From the NCBI RefSeq assembly GCF_000830985.1, contig NZ_CP007151.1, positions 1 to 64,000 on the forward strand: a stretch of DNA of 64,000 nucleotides, in the 5' to 3' direction. The first letter of the stretch is position 1. Each line of letters starts with the position of its first letter. The position numbers were made by a program, and so were the translations under genes. The notes below the pieces were generated by a model. It was given only the letters and a program-made list of their open reading frames with translations, ran no database searches and was not told the DNA's origin. Positions 8,332-17,870 of this stretch are shown here, one piece after another. Origin of the DNA: Marinobacter similis. Its GTDB lineage: Bacteria; Pseudomonadota; Gammaproteobacteria; Pseudomonadales; Oleiphilaceae.

Positions 8332-9623
8332 TCACACCTGAAAGACGGGTGCGAACCCACCGCCTGGGGTACGAAAGTTAGTGGCCTGGCCTTGGTAAAC
8401 CCGTGCGGCGGAAAGCAGAAGTTGCCCAGCATAGGTGTACAAACGGATATCGACCTTTCTGGTGGTGACCGTGCCATCCACTCTCAGGGTGCGTTCTCCG
8501 GCCGGAACGAAGTTCTGCGCAATGTAATCACCCTTCAGGATCTCTTCGAAAACGCGGCGGGTCAGCTTTTCGCCCCGGTAGACACCCTTGCTGCCATGGC
8601 CCGCCACCGGTTTGAAAAACAGTTTACGCCGGTTGCTCCACAACTCCGCCTCATCACTTGCTGAAACCAGCAAGGTCTTCGGTACGGCTCTGTCCAGATA
8701 TCCTGCCTCGGTTTCACTAAGTCCCCAGTCGCGCAGGGTTTGGGCATCAGATAGCAGGGTCAGGTTCCGTTTGTCGGCCATAAGCGCATGGGCGCGGGGA
8801 TTGGGCGTGACGACCGCCGCGCCGTCGAGGTAGGCGTGCCTCAGTGCCCCAAGAGCCGGGGCCTCCAAGGCAAAATCCACCAGGCGGTTGTACACCATGT
8901 CGATAGGCTTGCCGTGGGCGCTCAGGGCACCATCAACATACTCAAGCTCCGATGGGTCGAGGATCAAGGTCTCTATGCCTCTGGCCTGGAATAACTGCTG
9001 GGCCAGTTGGAATTCCGGGAACATAAACTGGGATTCTGGGGTATCGTCACAATGGCCAGGCAACCGGGCGTCGAGTCGCCACCTTGCCGTTGCCATTCCT
9101 GCTGGAACATGGCAAACACTGCGTCCTCGAACCCATCCAGTGCACGGTTGGTGCCAGCGGTCTGCTGGGACGGGTCACAGCATCGGTGTTGAGCCCGGGC
9201 CAATACCGTGTTCAGAAATGCGCCGCCGGCGTTGGTGTTGATTTCGATCAGCTGAGGCCCGTTCTCGCCCAGGTGAAAGTCGTAGCCCATGAAGGCCCCG
9301 ATGGGGCCTGGATCAAAACCGGCGATGTCCGGCGCCCAGGACAGAGCTCTTTCCCGGTAGGACGGAAGCTCGGCAGCCGATTCGATCGCCTGAACGATCC
9401 GCTCCATCGTCGCGATGTCCGCCTGGGGTACAAAAACCGGTGTGTTTGAAAACAGGTGGTGGAGCTCGGGGACCGACGACGATTCGTTCCCGGCGTCTGA
9501 AAACTGCTTCTGGAGGCTGTCAGTGAGCGCTTTTCGGTCAAGAGTGATGCAGTAACACTGCCGGTTGAGCTGGTCGGCGTGGGTTTTGGTTGTTCGCTGG
9601 TTTTCCTGGGGCTCGTCTTGCAT
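8332..9623 (-). CDS. ATP-grasp enzyme (glutathione-synthetase-like), frame-broken near 9050
   Basis: Two minus-strand frames join near 9050 when one base is added (LAIV then DDTPESQFMF), giving about 430 residues. The N-terminal half carries GYDFHLGENGPQLIEINTNAGG; the C-terminal half carries MADKRNLTLLSD, the ATP-binding strand KLFFKPVAGHGSKGVYRG, DYIAQNFVPAGER and RLYTYAGQLLLSAARVYQG, together typical of ATP-grasp ligases. The substrate is not evident. Start 9623 is the in-frame Met; a better ribosome site (AAGGTGGA) favours an ATG at 9640 in another frame, which would need a second missing base near 9627, so the start is uncertain. Confidence 0.65.
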
Positions 9624-9811
9624 TGGTCGTCCATGGTCATTGTGAATCGTTCCACCTTGATTCTGGTCAAACGGATGCATGTTTCGCAACTGTTTTCAGG
9701 CCTGTTTCAGCTTGGTGTGATGGACTGCCAAGTAATGACCATGCCTGTTCGGGATCTTGCTTACCGGGCGAGGAAATCTTACTGAAACCCTCTGACCAAA
9801 AAGGGCACGCT

Positions 9812-10882
9812 ATGAAACATTCGTTTCGCAAGCAGTGGATTGCTGGAATTACGGCCAGTGTCGCTATGAGTTTTTCGCTGATGGTGGCCGCAGACACGAA
9901 CCGGGCATTTGTTCCCATGGGCACAGCGGATGCCGTCGGCGTTATTGATCTGGAAAACCGCAAGGTGACGTCGTCCATTGGCGGCACACTGAATACCCAC
10001 GGTTCGGCACTGGCCCCGGATGGCCGGTATCTGGTGGTGGGTAGTTTGTCGGCGCATGATCGTCAGGAGCCGGTTAGTCGCCCCGAAGGCGTTTCAGAAG
10101 ATGAACACGCCGCTCATCATGGGGGCGGGAAGTCTACTGAATTGGAAGCAGGGAGTACCGGGCTGCTCTATTTGGTGAACACGGCCACAAAGACGATTGA
10201 CCGCAAACTGGAAGTGCCGGGGCCGGTGCACCATGTGCTGGTGACTTCCGACAGTCGCTATGCCGTTTCCACGCATCCTGCCAGTGGCAGCATCAGCGTT
10301 GTGGATCTGGATTCCGGTCAGTTGGTCAAAACTGTGGCGACGGGGCCGGCCCCCAACTATCTGGTGCAAACCGACGACGGCCAATCCCTTCTGGTCAGCA
10401 ATACCGGTAATGGCACGGTCAGCGAAGTGGATACCGAGCACTGGTTCGTCGAGCGCAACCTGCGGGTTGGCGGCAACCCAGAGCATCTGGTGCTTGCCCC
10501 CGGCAACCAGCGGCTCTACGTGAATGATGCTGCATCCGGCCAGGTTCTTGTCATTGAGCTTGCCAAAGGCGCGGTGGCGGACCGGTACGAGGTTGGGGAG
10601 GCGCCCCATGGCGTTGGCTTGAGCGCAGATGGCCAGACCCTCTATGCCACCAGCCAGGGCGGCAACCAGGTGGTCCGGATTGAGCTAGCCAGCGGCGCCC
10701 GCCACACCAGGCCGCTGGCTCCTGCGCCCTATCATCTTGCGGTCTCTCCCTACGATGGCCAGCTACTGGTGACCAGTCGGGCAGAGAACAAGCTTTGGGT
10801 GCTCGACCCGGAATCCCTCGATGTGGTTGATGAGATCGCGCTGAGCGGCATAGGCCATCAGATATCCCTTGAAGCCCATTAG
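9812..10882 (+). CDS. Secreted YncE-like beta-propeller with Met/His insert
   Basis: 356 residues from ATG 9812, where a signal peptide begins (cleavage near residue 28, VAADTNR). The rest is repeated about 45-residue blades with motifs of the YncE/40-residue beta-propeller type (YVNDAASGQVLVIEL, LYATSQGGNQVVRIEL, LVTSRAENKLWVLD). A loop near residue 100 holds His and acidic residues (EDEHAAHHGGG), possibly metal-binding. Such propellers in copper islands may act as periplasmic scaffolds; a catalytic role is not evident. The frame is open upstream of 9812 but lacks signal features. Spacing to the next gene is 41 bases with a short T run. Confidence 0.75.
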   Translation: MKHSFRKQWIAGITASVAMSFSLMVAADTNRAFVPMGTADAVGVIDLENRKVTSSIGGTLNTHGSALAPDGRYLVVGSLSAHDRQEPVSRPEGVSEDEHAAHHGGGKSTELEAGSTGLLYLVNTATKTIDRKLEVPGPVHHVLVTSDSRYAVSTHPASGSISVVDLDSGQLVKTVATGPAPNYLVQTDDGQSLLVSNTGNGTVSEVDTEHWFVERNLRVGGNPEHLVLAPGNQRLYVNDAASGQVLVIELAKGAVADRYEVGEAPHGVGLSADGQTLYATSQGGNQVVRIELASGARHTRPLAPAPYHLAVSPYDGQLLVTSRAENKLWVLDPESLDVVDEIALSGIGHQISLEAH

Positions 10883-10923
10883 TACTCTGTTCTGACACTG
10901 TTTTTTTCGCAAAGGAACCGCTC

Positions 10924-11153
10924 ATGGATCGACGCTTTAAAATTACCTTGCAATATTTGCCGTTATCGCACTGGTTTTACTCTGGGGAGAACACAAGGTT
11001 CATCTGCTTGGCGCCTTGCCCTGGCTGATACTGCTTGCTTGTCCGCTGATCCATATTTTTATGCACGGAGGGCACGGAGGGCATGGAGGGCATGGAGGAC
11101 ATAACCACCTGGCAGAGCAACCGGGAAAGAGTGGAGAGCAGCGTGATGACTGA
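10924..11153 (+). CDS. DUF2933 small membrane protein, frame-broken near 10950
   Basis: ATG 10924 follows AAGGAAC. The first nine codons (MDRRFKITL) run into a wrong frame; adding one base near 10949 (ACC-CTT-GCA) continues as AIFAVIALVLLWGEHKVHLL and HIFMHGGHGGHGGHGGH, a 76-residue protein with one or two membrane helices and a Gly-Gly-His repeat encoded by a 9-base tandem repeat (11065-11101). DUF2933 proteins have exactly this build and are common in copper operons; the GGH tail probably binds metal. The stop overlaps the next start by 8 bases (ATGACTGA). Confidence 0.75.
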
Positions 11154-11811
11154 TAGTGCATCGGATTATGGCCTTTGGAGCCTAGTGGTGCTGAATTCGG
11201 CGATTTTCATATTCTTCGCCTTCAGTTTCTTCAAACCACAGACCCGCCGGGACTGGCGTTCGTTTGGTGCCTTCAGCGCGTTTCTGGTGGCACTGTTCAC
11301 CGAGATGTACGGGTTCCCGCTGACGCTCTACTTCCTCTCCGGCTGGCTGCAGAGCCAGTATCCCGACGTTAACTGGTTGGCTCACGACAGTGGCCACTTG
11401 CTGGAAATGCTGTTTGGTTGGAAGGGGTCCCCACACTTTGGGCCGTTTCATCTCTTGAGCACAGTGTTTATTGGCCTCGGGTTTTATCTGATTGCGGCTG
11501 GCTGGCGTACCCTGTATGCCGCGCAAAAGGCAGGGCAGTTGGCCGCAACCGGCCTGTATGCCCACGTTCGCCACCCCCAGTATTCCGGCTTCGTGCTCAT
11601 CATGTTCGGTTTTCTCCTGCAGTGGCCAACGCTGCTGACGCTGGCCATGTTCCCGGTGCTGGTGTGGATGTACTCGCGCCTGTCTATTCACGAGGAGCGT
11701 GAAACAGAAAAAGCGTTCGGCTCCGATTGGCGGGCCTATGCAGCCAGAACTCCCCGTTTTATTCCGCGATTGAGGAATTTGAGGCGCAAGGAAATCGAGG
11801 AACAAGAATGA
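11146..11811 (+). CDS. Isoprenylcysteine carboxyl methyltransferase-family membrane protein
   Basis: 221 residues from ATG 11146, which overlaps the DUF2933 stop. There are about five hydrophobic segments. The C-terminal part holds the family's cofactor-binding signature GLYAHVRHPQYSGFVLIMFG (about residues 142-161) followed by EERETEKAFGSDWRAYAARTPRFIPRL. Members methylate small or lipid-like carboxyl groups, but bacterial copies in metal islands have no proven substrate. It is part of a chain of overlapping genes; its stop overlaps the next start (ATGA, 11808-11811). Confidence 0.8.
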   Translation: MTDSASDYGLWSLVVLNSAIFIFFAFSFFKPQTRRDWRSFGAFSAFLVALFTEMYGFPLTLYFLSGWLQSQYPDVNWLAHDSGHLLEMLFGWKGSPHFGPFHLLSTVFIGLGFYLIAAGWRTLYAAQKAGQLAATGLYAHVRHPQYSGFVLIMFGFLLQWPTLLTLAMFPVLVWMYSRLSIHEERETEKAFGSDWRAYAARTPRFIPRLRNLRRKEIEEQE

Positions 11812-12242
11812 TGCATTTGGTAACTATCTCAGTAGGCGTTCTTGCGGTCGCGCTAATCAGCGGCTGCGGTAAACAGACGGTGGATGACCGCTGGTACACA
11901 CAGGCCCAGGTCGAACGCGGCGCAGTGGTCTTCGACGACAACTGCGCAAGCTGCCATGGCGGCAATGCCCAAGGGGCTTTCAATTGGAAAAAGCCCCTGC
12001 GGGATGGCTCCTATCCGCCGCCACCGCTCAACGGAACGGGCCATGCCTGGCACCATTCGTTCGACACGCTGATGGGTACGATCAATCAAGGTGGCGCCCC
12101 GATGGGTGGGAAAATGCCGGCCTTCGCAGGCGAGCTCTCCAGGGACGATCAAAAAGCCGCTATCGCCTATTTCCAGAGCAAATGGGAAAAGCGGATCTAT
12201 GAGGCATGGTCTGAAAGGAGTGGCTCTGATTTCTCTGGGTAA
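11808..12242 (+). CDS. c-type cytochrome lipoprotein
   Basis: 144 residues starting at the ATGA overlap with the preceding gene. A lipoprotein signal ends in ALISGC (Cys about 20). One haem-c attachment motif CASCH lies at about residues 48-52 (VVFDDNCASCHGGNAQG), and distal Met candidates are in GGAPMGGKMPAF (about 102-113), the layout of a class I monohaem cytochrome. It probably carries electrons in the periplasm, anchored to a membrane by lipid. In this operon it may serve copper oxidation or the nearby envelope export system (inference). Confidence 0.85.
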   Translation: MMHLVTISVGVLAVALISGCGKQTVDDRWYTQAQVERGAVVFDDNCASCHGGNAQGAFNWKKPLRDGSYPPPPLNGTGHAWHHSFDTLMGTINQGGAPMGGKMPAFAGELSRDDQKAAIAYFQSKWEKRIYEAWSERSGSDFSG

Positions 12243-12270
12243 TCAGACGATTAACTCAAGGAGGCAGTGT

Positions 12271-13016
12271 ATGAAATGCTTATGGGTGGTGGCTTTTCTA
12301 AGTGTTTTTCCGGGCAGTGCACTGGGTGGTGCGCCCTCGGCGGAATCATTGATTGAGGGGATGGAGGCCACCCTGTGGTCGGACAGCAACCACGGCCGGT
12401 TCACCATGCGTATAGAAACCGAATACTGGACCCGGGAACTGGACCTGGAAGCCTGGATGGACCGGCCGGACAAAACCCTGATCCGCATCCACGCCCCCAG
12501 GAAGGAAGCCGGCATCGGCTCGCTACGGATAGGCGATGCCATGTGGAACTACCTGCCCAAGGTGGACCGCACCCTCAAAATCCCGCCCTCGATGATGCTG
12601 CAACCCTGGATGGGCTCGAACTTCAGCAACGACGACCTGGTCAAGGAAAGCTCGTTTGTTGATGACTACACCATGAAGTGACCGGCAGCGAAGAGCAGGG
12701 CGGGGCGACGACCTATCGCGTGGTTTCCACCCCCAGGCCCGACGCGCCGGTGGTCTGGAGCCGCCTGGAATTCCAGATCCGTGACGATCACATTCCGGTT
12801 GCCCTAACCTATTTCGGCGAACGGGACCGGGCGATCAAGACCATTACCTACAGCGACATAGACAGTCTAGGCGGCCGGCATATCCCGACCGTCTGGACCA
12901 TGGTGGATGCGGACAACCCCAAGTCCCGCACGGTGATTGAGATTGACGCCATCGAGTTCGATCTTCCGCTTGACGACGACCTGTTCACCCTGCGCCGCTT
13001 GCGTAATCCACAGTGA
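12271..13016 (+). CDS. LolA-like outer-membrane lipoprotein-sorting protein, frame-broken near 12678
   Basis: AAGGAGG (12258-12264) precedes ATG 12271. A signal peptide (cleavage near residue 20) leads into a LolA-type half-barrel: FTMRIETEYWTRELDLEAWMDRPDKTLIRI, then LPKVDRTLKIPPSMMLQPWMGSNFSNDDLV. After DDYTMK a TGA appears at 12679; adding one G (AAG-GTG-ACC) continues in the next frame to 13016, giving 248 residues. The family is found next to MacB-type ABC transporters and outer-membrane proteins and is thought to carry a lipid or lipoprotein across the periplasm. The next two genes are exactly such a transporter. Confidence 0.82.
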
Positions 13017-13025
13017 GGCATGCTC

Positions 13026-13712
13026 ATGACGCTTGTGAATGTCGAACACACCTCCCGCATCTACCGTCAGGACAGCGTTGCCGTGAAAGCTCTGGACGAT
13101 GTGTCGGTGGCCATCGAGGCCGGGGAGTTCACCACGCTGGTGGGGCCGTCCGGTTCCGGCAAGACCACCCTGCTGAACCAGATCGGAGCGCTGGACGAGC
13201 CGTCCTCCGGCAAAATCCAGATAGATGGCCAGGAGATCACCGGCCTGAGCCGCAAGAAGCGAACCGTCCTGCGCCTGTGGAAGATCGGCTTTGTATTCCA
13301 GGAATACAACTTGATTGGCGTACTTTCGGCCCAGGAAAACGTGGAATACGTGCTGATGCTGCGGGGTGTGCCCTTTGGCGAGCGCCGCCGGCAGGCCCGG
13401 GCGATCCTCGCTGACGTGGGGCTGAAGGGCCTGGAAGCCCGCCTGCCCAATGAACTCTCTGGCGGCCAGCAGCAGCGGGTGGCGGTGGCCAGGGCCATTG
13501 TCAGCAAACCGGCCATCGTGCTGGCCGACGAGCCCACGGCCAATCTGGATTCCAAGACCGGCGCGGCGCTCTTGGACATGATGCGCCGGCTTAACGACGA
13601 GCAGGGCGTCACCTTCGTTTTTTCCACTCACGATCCCATGGTTATGGAGCGTGCCCGGCGGGTGGTCCATCTCAAGGACGGCCAGATCGAACGCGAGGAA
13701 CGCCGCCCATGA
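13026..13712 (+). CDS. ABC transporter ATP-binding protein, LolD/MacB type
   Basis: 228 residues. ATG 13026 is chosen over 13020 because GTGAGG (13013-13018) is correctly spaced for it. Motifs: Walker A GPSGSGKTT (about 39-47), Q-loop FVFQEYN, signature LSGGQQQRVAVARA, Walker B VLADEPTANLD, switch His in STHD. The type powers FtsX-like permeases that extract or move substrates at the outer leaflet of the inner membrane. Its stop overlaps the permease start (ATGATG at 13709). Confidence 0.9.
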   Translation: MTLVNVEHTSRIYRQDSVAVKALDDVSVAIEAGEFTTLVGPSGSGKTTLLNQIGALDEPSSGKIQIDGQEITGLSRKKRTVLRLWKIGFVFQEYNLIGVLSAQENVEYVLMLRGVPFGERRRQARAILADVGLKGLEARLPNELSGGQQQRVAVARAIVSKPAIVLADEPTANLDSKTGAALLDMMRRLNDEQGVTFVFSTHDPMVMERARRVVHLKDGQIEREERRP

Positions 13713-16216
13713 TGGCCTGGCCACGACTGGCCCTTGGTAACCTGCGGGCCAACCGGCGGCGCACGGGGATCACCCTGTTATCGCTGACCGTGGGCGTGGC
13801 GGGCCTGGTGTTTCTGTGGGCGTTCATCGACGGCATCAACGCCCAGATGATCAACAACATGACCGGCTATGTCACCGGTGATCTCAAGGTTCACAAGCGC
13901 GGCTTCCATGACGAACGGGAAATGAACATCGGCCTGCCGCAACAATGGAATCTGCCTCAGGCGGTGGCCGAAACCGAAGGGGTGACGGCCGCAGCGCCGC
14001 GCCTGAACGGCCACGCCCTGGCCAGCCTGGCCGACCAATCCCGGGCGATGCAGGTGATCGGCGTTGACCCCGCCCGGGAAAACGCGGTGACGCGGCTCGA
14101 CCGCTCCCTAGTGGCAGGTCGCTACCTGCAATCTGGAAACGAAATCCTGCTCGGCACTGGCGCGGCCCAGGCTATGGAAGCTGAGGTGGGCGACGAACTG
14201 GCGCTGGTGGTGCAGGCCGCCGACGGATCCATCGGCGCAGATCCTTTCACCCTGGTGGGGGTGTTTGAAACCGGCGTCAAACGCATAGACGGCCAGGTTG
14301 CCCAGGTTCCCCTGCAAGCGGCTCAGGCCCTTTACGCGCTCTGGGACCGGGTCACTGAAGTGGCCGCCCGGGTGGACGACCCAGACCAGTTGCAAAGTGT
14401 GATAGACCGCCTGCAACCGCAATTACAGGCGCGACAGGTGGAGGTGCTGGGCTGGCCCGAGCTGATGCCGTCTTTGGTGCAGATGGTGGACTTTCACAAT
14501 GCGGTAACCTACATCGTTATCCTGGTGGTGTTTGTGGTGGTGGCTGCCGGTATCGTCAACACGATTCTGATGTCGGTGATGGAGCGCGGGCGGGAGTTCG
14601 GCGTCATGATGGCGGTGGGCACCTCGGGTTCGCGCATTGTGCAGTTGGTGTTGTTGGAGACTGCGCTGCTGGCTCTGGTGGGGTATGCTCTCGGACTGGC
14701 CCTGGGGCTGGCGGTAACCGCCTACTTTGCCAGCCATGGCCTGGACTTCACCGCGTACATCAAGGCGATGGATACCATGCCCGGCCTGAGCGGCATCGTC
14801 TATCCCGCCACCAGCCCGGATCGGTGGGGGATCATCGGCGTGGTGGTCATCGTGGTGGCCCTGCTGGCGGCAATACTGCCGGCCTGGATTGCCAGCCGTC
14901 ATACGCCCCTGGAGGCTATAAATGCCCACCGCAACGCCACCAACCGGTTGCGCCGCGTCCACAGCGAGGTGACGTCTAACCGGATGGTCGTGATCTTTGC
15001 CCAGATGGCCTTGCGCTCGGTCTTCCGCAACCCGCGCCGTTCGCTGATCACCGCCTCGGCCACGGCCTTCGGTCTGGCGGCCTATTTGTTTCTGTACGGT
15101 TTTGCCGATGGCTTTTTTGAGCAGATGATCCGCAATTCCACCCAGCAACTGAGTGGCCACGTTCAGGTGATGGCGAAGGGGCATGACGTGGATCTCTCGC
15201 CCCAACTGCGCATCGACGATGTAAGCGCACGGCTGACGACGCTGGCCGACCAGCCCGCCGTGCAGGCTGCGGCCCCGCGTATCCTGCTCAAAGGCATGGT
15301 GGCCAACCCCAAAACCAGCCAGCCCATGGAAGTGGTGGGCGTGGCACCGGATCAGGAGCAGCAGGTTACCGAACTGGCCCGCTACATGGTGGAAGGCCGG
15401 TATGTTCAGGCTGACGATGATGGCATCGTCATCGGCGGCAAGCTGGCGGATGAGCTGGACGCCCGTCTGAACGACAAACTGGTGGTGACCGTGCAACAGG
15501 CCGGCGGTGACCTGGCCTCCGGCGCCTACCCCATCCGTGGCATCTACCGCACCGGCAGTGACCTGTTCGACAGCGAGTACGTGTTCGTGAACATCTCCCA
15601 GGCCCGCCAACTGGCAGGGTTCGCCCCGGACCAGGCCTCGCGCATCGCCCTGCGGTTGCAGGACCGCACTCAGAGCACGCCGCTGGCCGAACGCCTCAAT
15701 GGCGAACTGGCCGATACCCAACTGGTGGCCCAGGACTGGGAAACCCTGTTGCCGGTGGTGGTGCAGATGATCGAGATGACCCAGATCGACTTTTACCTGA
15801 TTCTGTCCGTGGTGTTCGTGGTAGTGGCCATCGGGGTGATGAACACCATGGTGATGTCGGTGATGGAACGCACCCGGGAACTGGGGGTCATGCTTGCCCT
15901 GGGCACCCGCGGCAGCCAGTTGGTGCTGACCATCCTGTTCGAGGCGCTGTTCCTGGCGTTGCTGGGCATGGTGGCGGGCACAATGCTGGGCGGGCTGCTC
16001 GTCGCCTGGCTGAACCGCAGCGGCATCGACCTGTCTGCCATCGCTGGCTCCTTCGAGACCATTCCCGGCATCACCGACAAGGTGTACCCGGTGCTCATCA
16101 TCGATCATGTCTGGTTGCCCAGCCTGCTGCTGTTCGCCTGCTCGGTGCTGGTGGCGCTGTACCCGGCGCGACGGGCGGCCCGGCTGGACCCGGTGGAGGC
16201 CATTCGCCATGGTTAG
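13709..16216 (+). CDS. ABC transporter permease with two FtsX/MacB units in one chain
   Basis: 835 residues made of two similar halves. Each half has an N-terminal helix, a large periplasmic domain (MacB-PCD type), and three C-terminal helices. The halves repeat matching motifs: VVVAAGIVNTILMSVMERGREFGVMMAVGTSG (about 275-305) and VVVAIGVMNTMVMSVMERTRELGVMLALGTRG (about 708-738). So one gene does the work of a dimer such as LolCE. Coupled to the ATPase before it and to the barrel gene after it (starts overlap), with a LolA-like protein in front, it should form an envelope export system. Substrate unknown. Confidence 0.88.
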   Translation: MMAWPRLALGNLRANRRRTGITLLSLTVGVAGLVFLWAFIDGINAQMINNMTGYVTGDLKVHKRGFHDEREMNIGLPQQWNLPQAVAETEGVTAAAPRLNGHALASLADQSRAMQVIGVDPARENAVTRLDRSLVAGRYLQSGNEILLGTGAAQAMEAEVGDELALVVQAADGSIGADPFTLVGVFETGVKRIDGQVAQVPLQAAQALYALWDRVTEVAARVDDPDQLQSVIDRLQPQLQARQVEVLGWPELMPSLVQMVDFHNAVTYIVILVVFVVVAAGIVNTILMSVMERGREFGVMMAVGTSGSRIVQLVLLETALLALVGYALGLALGLAVTAYFASHGLDFTAYIKAMDTMPGLSGIVYPATSPDRWGIIGVVVIVVALLAAILPAWIASRHTPLEAINAHRNATNRLRRVHSEVTSNRMVVIFAQMALRSVFRNPRRSLITASATAFGLAAYLFLYGFADGFFEQMIRNSTQQLSGHVQVMAKGHDVDLSPQLRIDDVSARLTTLADQPAVQAAAPRILLKGMVANPKTSQPMEVVGVAPDQEQQVTELARYMVEGRYVQADDDGIVIGGKLADELDARLNDKLVVTVQQAGGDLASGAYPIRGIYRTGSDLFDSEYVFVNISQARQLAGFAPDQASRIALRLQDRTQSTPLAERLNGELADTQLVAQDWETLLPVVVQMIEMTQIDFYLILSVVFVVVAIGVMNTMVMSVMERTRELGVMLALGTRGSQLVLTILFEALFLALLGMVAGTMLGGLLVAWLNRSGIDLSAIAGSFETIPGITDKVYPVLIIDHVWLPSLLLFACSVLVALYPARRAARLDPVEAIRHG

Positions 16217-17338
16217 GCGGTTTCGCCACATTCTGGGGCTGCTGGCGGCCCTTTCAGCGTCCGGGGTTCAGGCGGATTTCAGTCATTCTGGCTCCCTCAA
16301 GAATCAGACAGTGGGTTCACGCTCGCTGGTGGACGGTGACCCTTACCTGTCCAATCTGACCCGGCTGCGCCTGGAGCCACGCTACCGCCAGGGCAATTGG
16401 ACTCTGGAGGCGGCCTACGATCTGGAGCTGCTCACAGGCAGCTTCCTGGATTCACCGGAATTCGCAATGCTCAAGACTGCGCCGGACCCGCGCTACTGGA
16501 CGCTGCAAGACGAACTCCACGATTCCGGTGATCTGGTCGCCCGCCACCAACTCTACCGGGGTACCGTGCAATGGCGCTCGCCGATAGGCGACTTCCGGCT
16601 GGGGCGTCAACAGGTCAACTGGTCCACAGCCCTGATCTGGAACCCCATGGACATCCTCAATCCTGTCAGCCCTCTTCAGTTGGAGCCCGATGAACGGATT
16701 GGCGTAGACGCCCTGTTATGGGACAGATCCTGGGGCGCAACCGGCCGAATCAGTGCCGTTCATGCACCGCAGGATAGTAGCGAGAATGCCAGCACGGCGG
16801 CGCGGGCCAAGCGTTTTTTCGCCGGCGTTGATGCAGGAGTGATGGTGGGTGAGTTCGCCGAGGTCACCAAAGCGGGTTTCAGCGGCAGTGGCTCAGTGGC
16901 TGGCACCGGTTGGCGTTCTGAACTCGTCTGGAGCGAGCCGGATGCCGGGGATAGCTACTGGCAAGGAGTTGCGGATTTGAATTGGGCATTTCGCAACGGA
17001 CTCAACCTGGCCGTTGAATATTTCTATAACGGTAAGCCGGTATCGCCGGGAACGACAGGCCTGGCCAATCTTGTGTCCGCACGGCCCCTGTATGCCGGGC
17101 GTCATTATGCCGGACTACTGGTATTGCAGGATATCAACCCGTTCTGGCAGTACCGAGTGGTGGCCATCCGCAATGCCGACGACGCCAGTTGGGTACTTTA
17201 CCCGAGATCCACTTGGATACTGCCGCTGAGCCAGGAGATCTATTTCGCTGCCGGAGCCCAATGGTTCGGAGGTGACCAGGACAGCGAGTACGGGAGGCTG
17301 GAGCCGCTTGGCTGATGGAGATTCAATGGTTTTTCTGA
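16209..17338 (+). CDS. Outer-membrane beta-barrel protein, frame-broken near 17312
   Basis: ATG 16209 overlaps the permease stop. Signal peptide to about residue 21 (GVQADF), then alternating-residue strands throughout, such as VQWRSPIGDFRLGRQQVNWSTALIWNPMDILNP. The open frame ends at 17315 in a non-barrel sequence (EPLG). Adding one base near 17312 yields EPLG-LMEIQWFF and a stop at 17336-17338: a C-terminal Phe, the sorting signal of barrels, and 376 residues. It is likely the outer-membrane partner of the LolA-like/ABC system. The corrected end overlaps the next start by 13 bases. Confidence 0.75.
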
Positions 17339-17814
17339 AAGTCAGACACCGGCGGCGGGCCGCCATTGCGCTCGCCTTGATGATCTGGGGTGTCAGCTTT
17401 TTTCTGCACTTTTTCTGGGAAATGGTGCAGGTTCCCTTCTTTACCGATATGACTGAGGCCCGTCATTGGGATGTGGTGTGGTTGTGTACCCGTGCCACTT
17501 TCGGAGATGCCAATATAGCCATAGGCGCATATGCAGTTTCGGCATGGATATCAAGGGACTGGTTTTGGGGCGTGGGCGGCTGGAGACGGACCAGCCTGTC
17601 CGTTTACCTTGCTGTCGGTCTGATTGTAACGATCCTTTTTGAGTACTGGGCAACAGGGGACGGAGAAAAATGGAATTATAGCGAGTTAATGCCGGTAGTC
17701 ACATGGACAGGCACAGGGGTACTTCCTCTTGCACAATGGGTTTTCTTGCCACTGATAACGGTCCTGGTTGTCAAATGGATGTTTCTTGGATGGTTGACTC
17801 TGAGAGCCAAATGA
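17326..17814 (+). CDS. Integral membrane protein of unknown function
   Basis: 162 residues from ATG 17326, with GATGGAG upstream. Four hydrophobic segments: about residues 13-36 (LALMIWGVSFFLHFFWEMVQ), 60-75, 85-105 and 128-155. The motif HFFWEMVQVPFF and the acidic/aromatic residues in the loops give no family I can name with certainty. It is the last gene of the 10.9-17.8 kb overlapping run and is followed by a perfect hairpin. Confidence 0.65.
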   Translation: MVFLKVRHRRRAAIALALMIWGVSFFLHFFWEMVQVPFFTDMTEARHWDVVWLCTRATFGDANIAIGAYAVSAWISRDWFWGVGGWRRTSLSVYLAVGLIVTILFEYWATGDGEKWNYSELMPVVTWTGTGVLPLAQWVFLPLITVLVVKWMFLGWLTLRAK

Positions 17815-17870
17815 AGAAGCGCCGTGGAAGTGAAATAAAGTATCTTCTGGATGTCAAAAATTGAATAAAT

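Noticed and set aside
11065..11101. 9-base tandem repeat as a possible variable-number locus
   Set aside because: It encodes the Gly-Gly-His tail expected in DUF2933 proteins, so protein function explains it; only a few units are present.
14423..16231. 602-codon open frame on the minus strand
   Set aside because: It is the antisense of the double FtsX permease gene, extremely His/Gln-rich, without any domain pattern; the plus-strand protein is clearly real.
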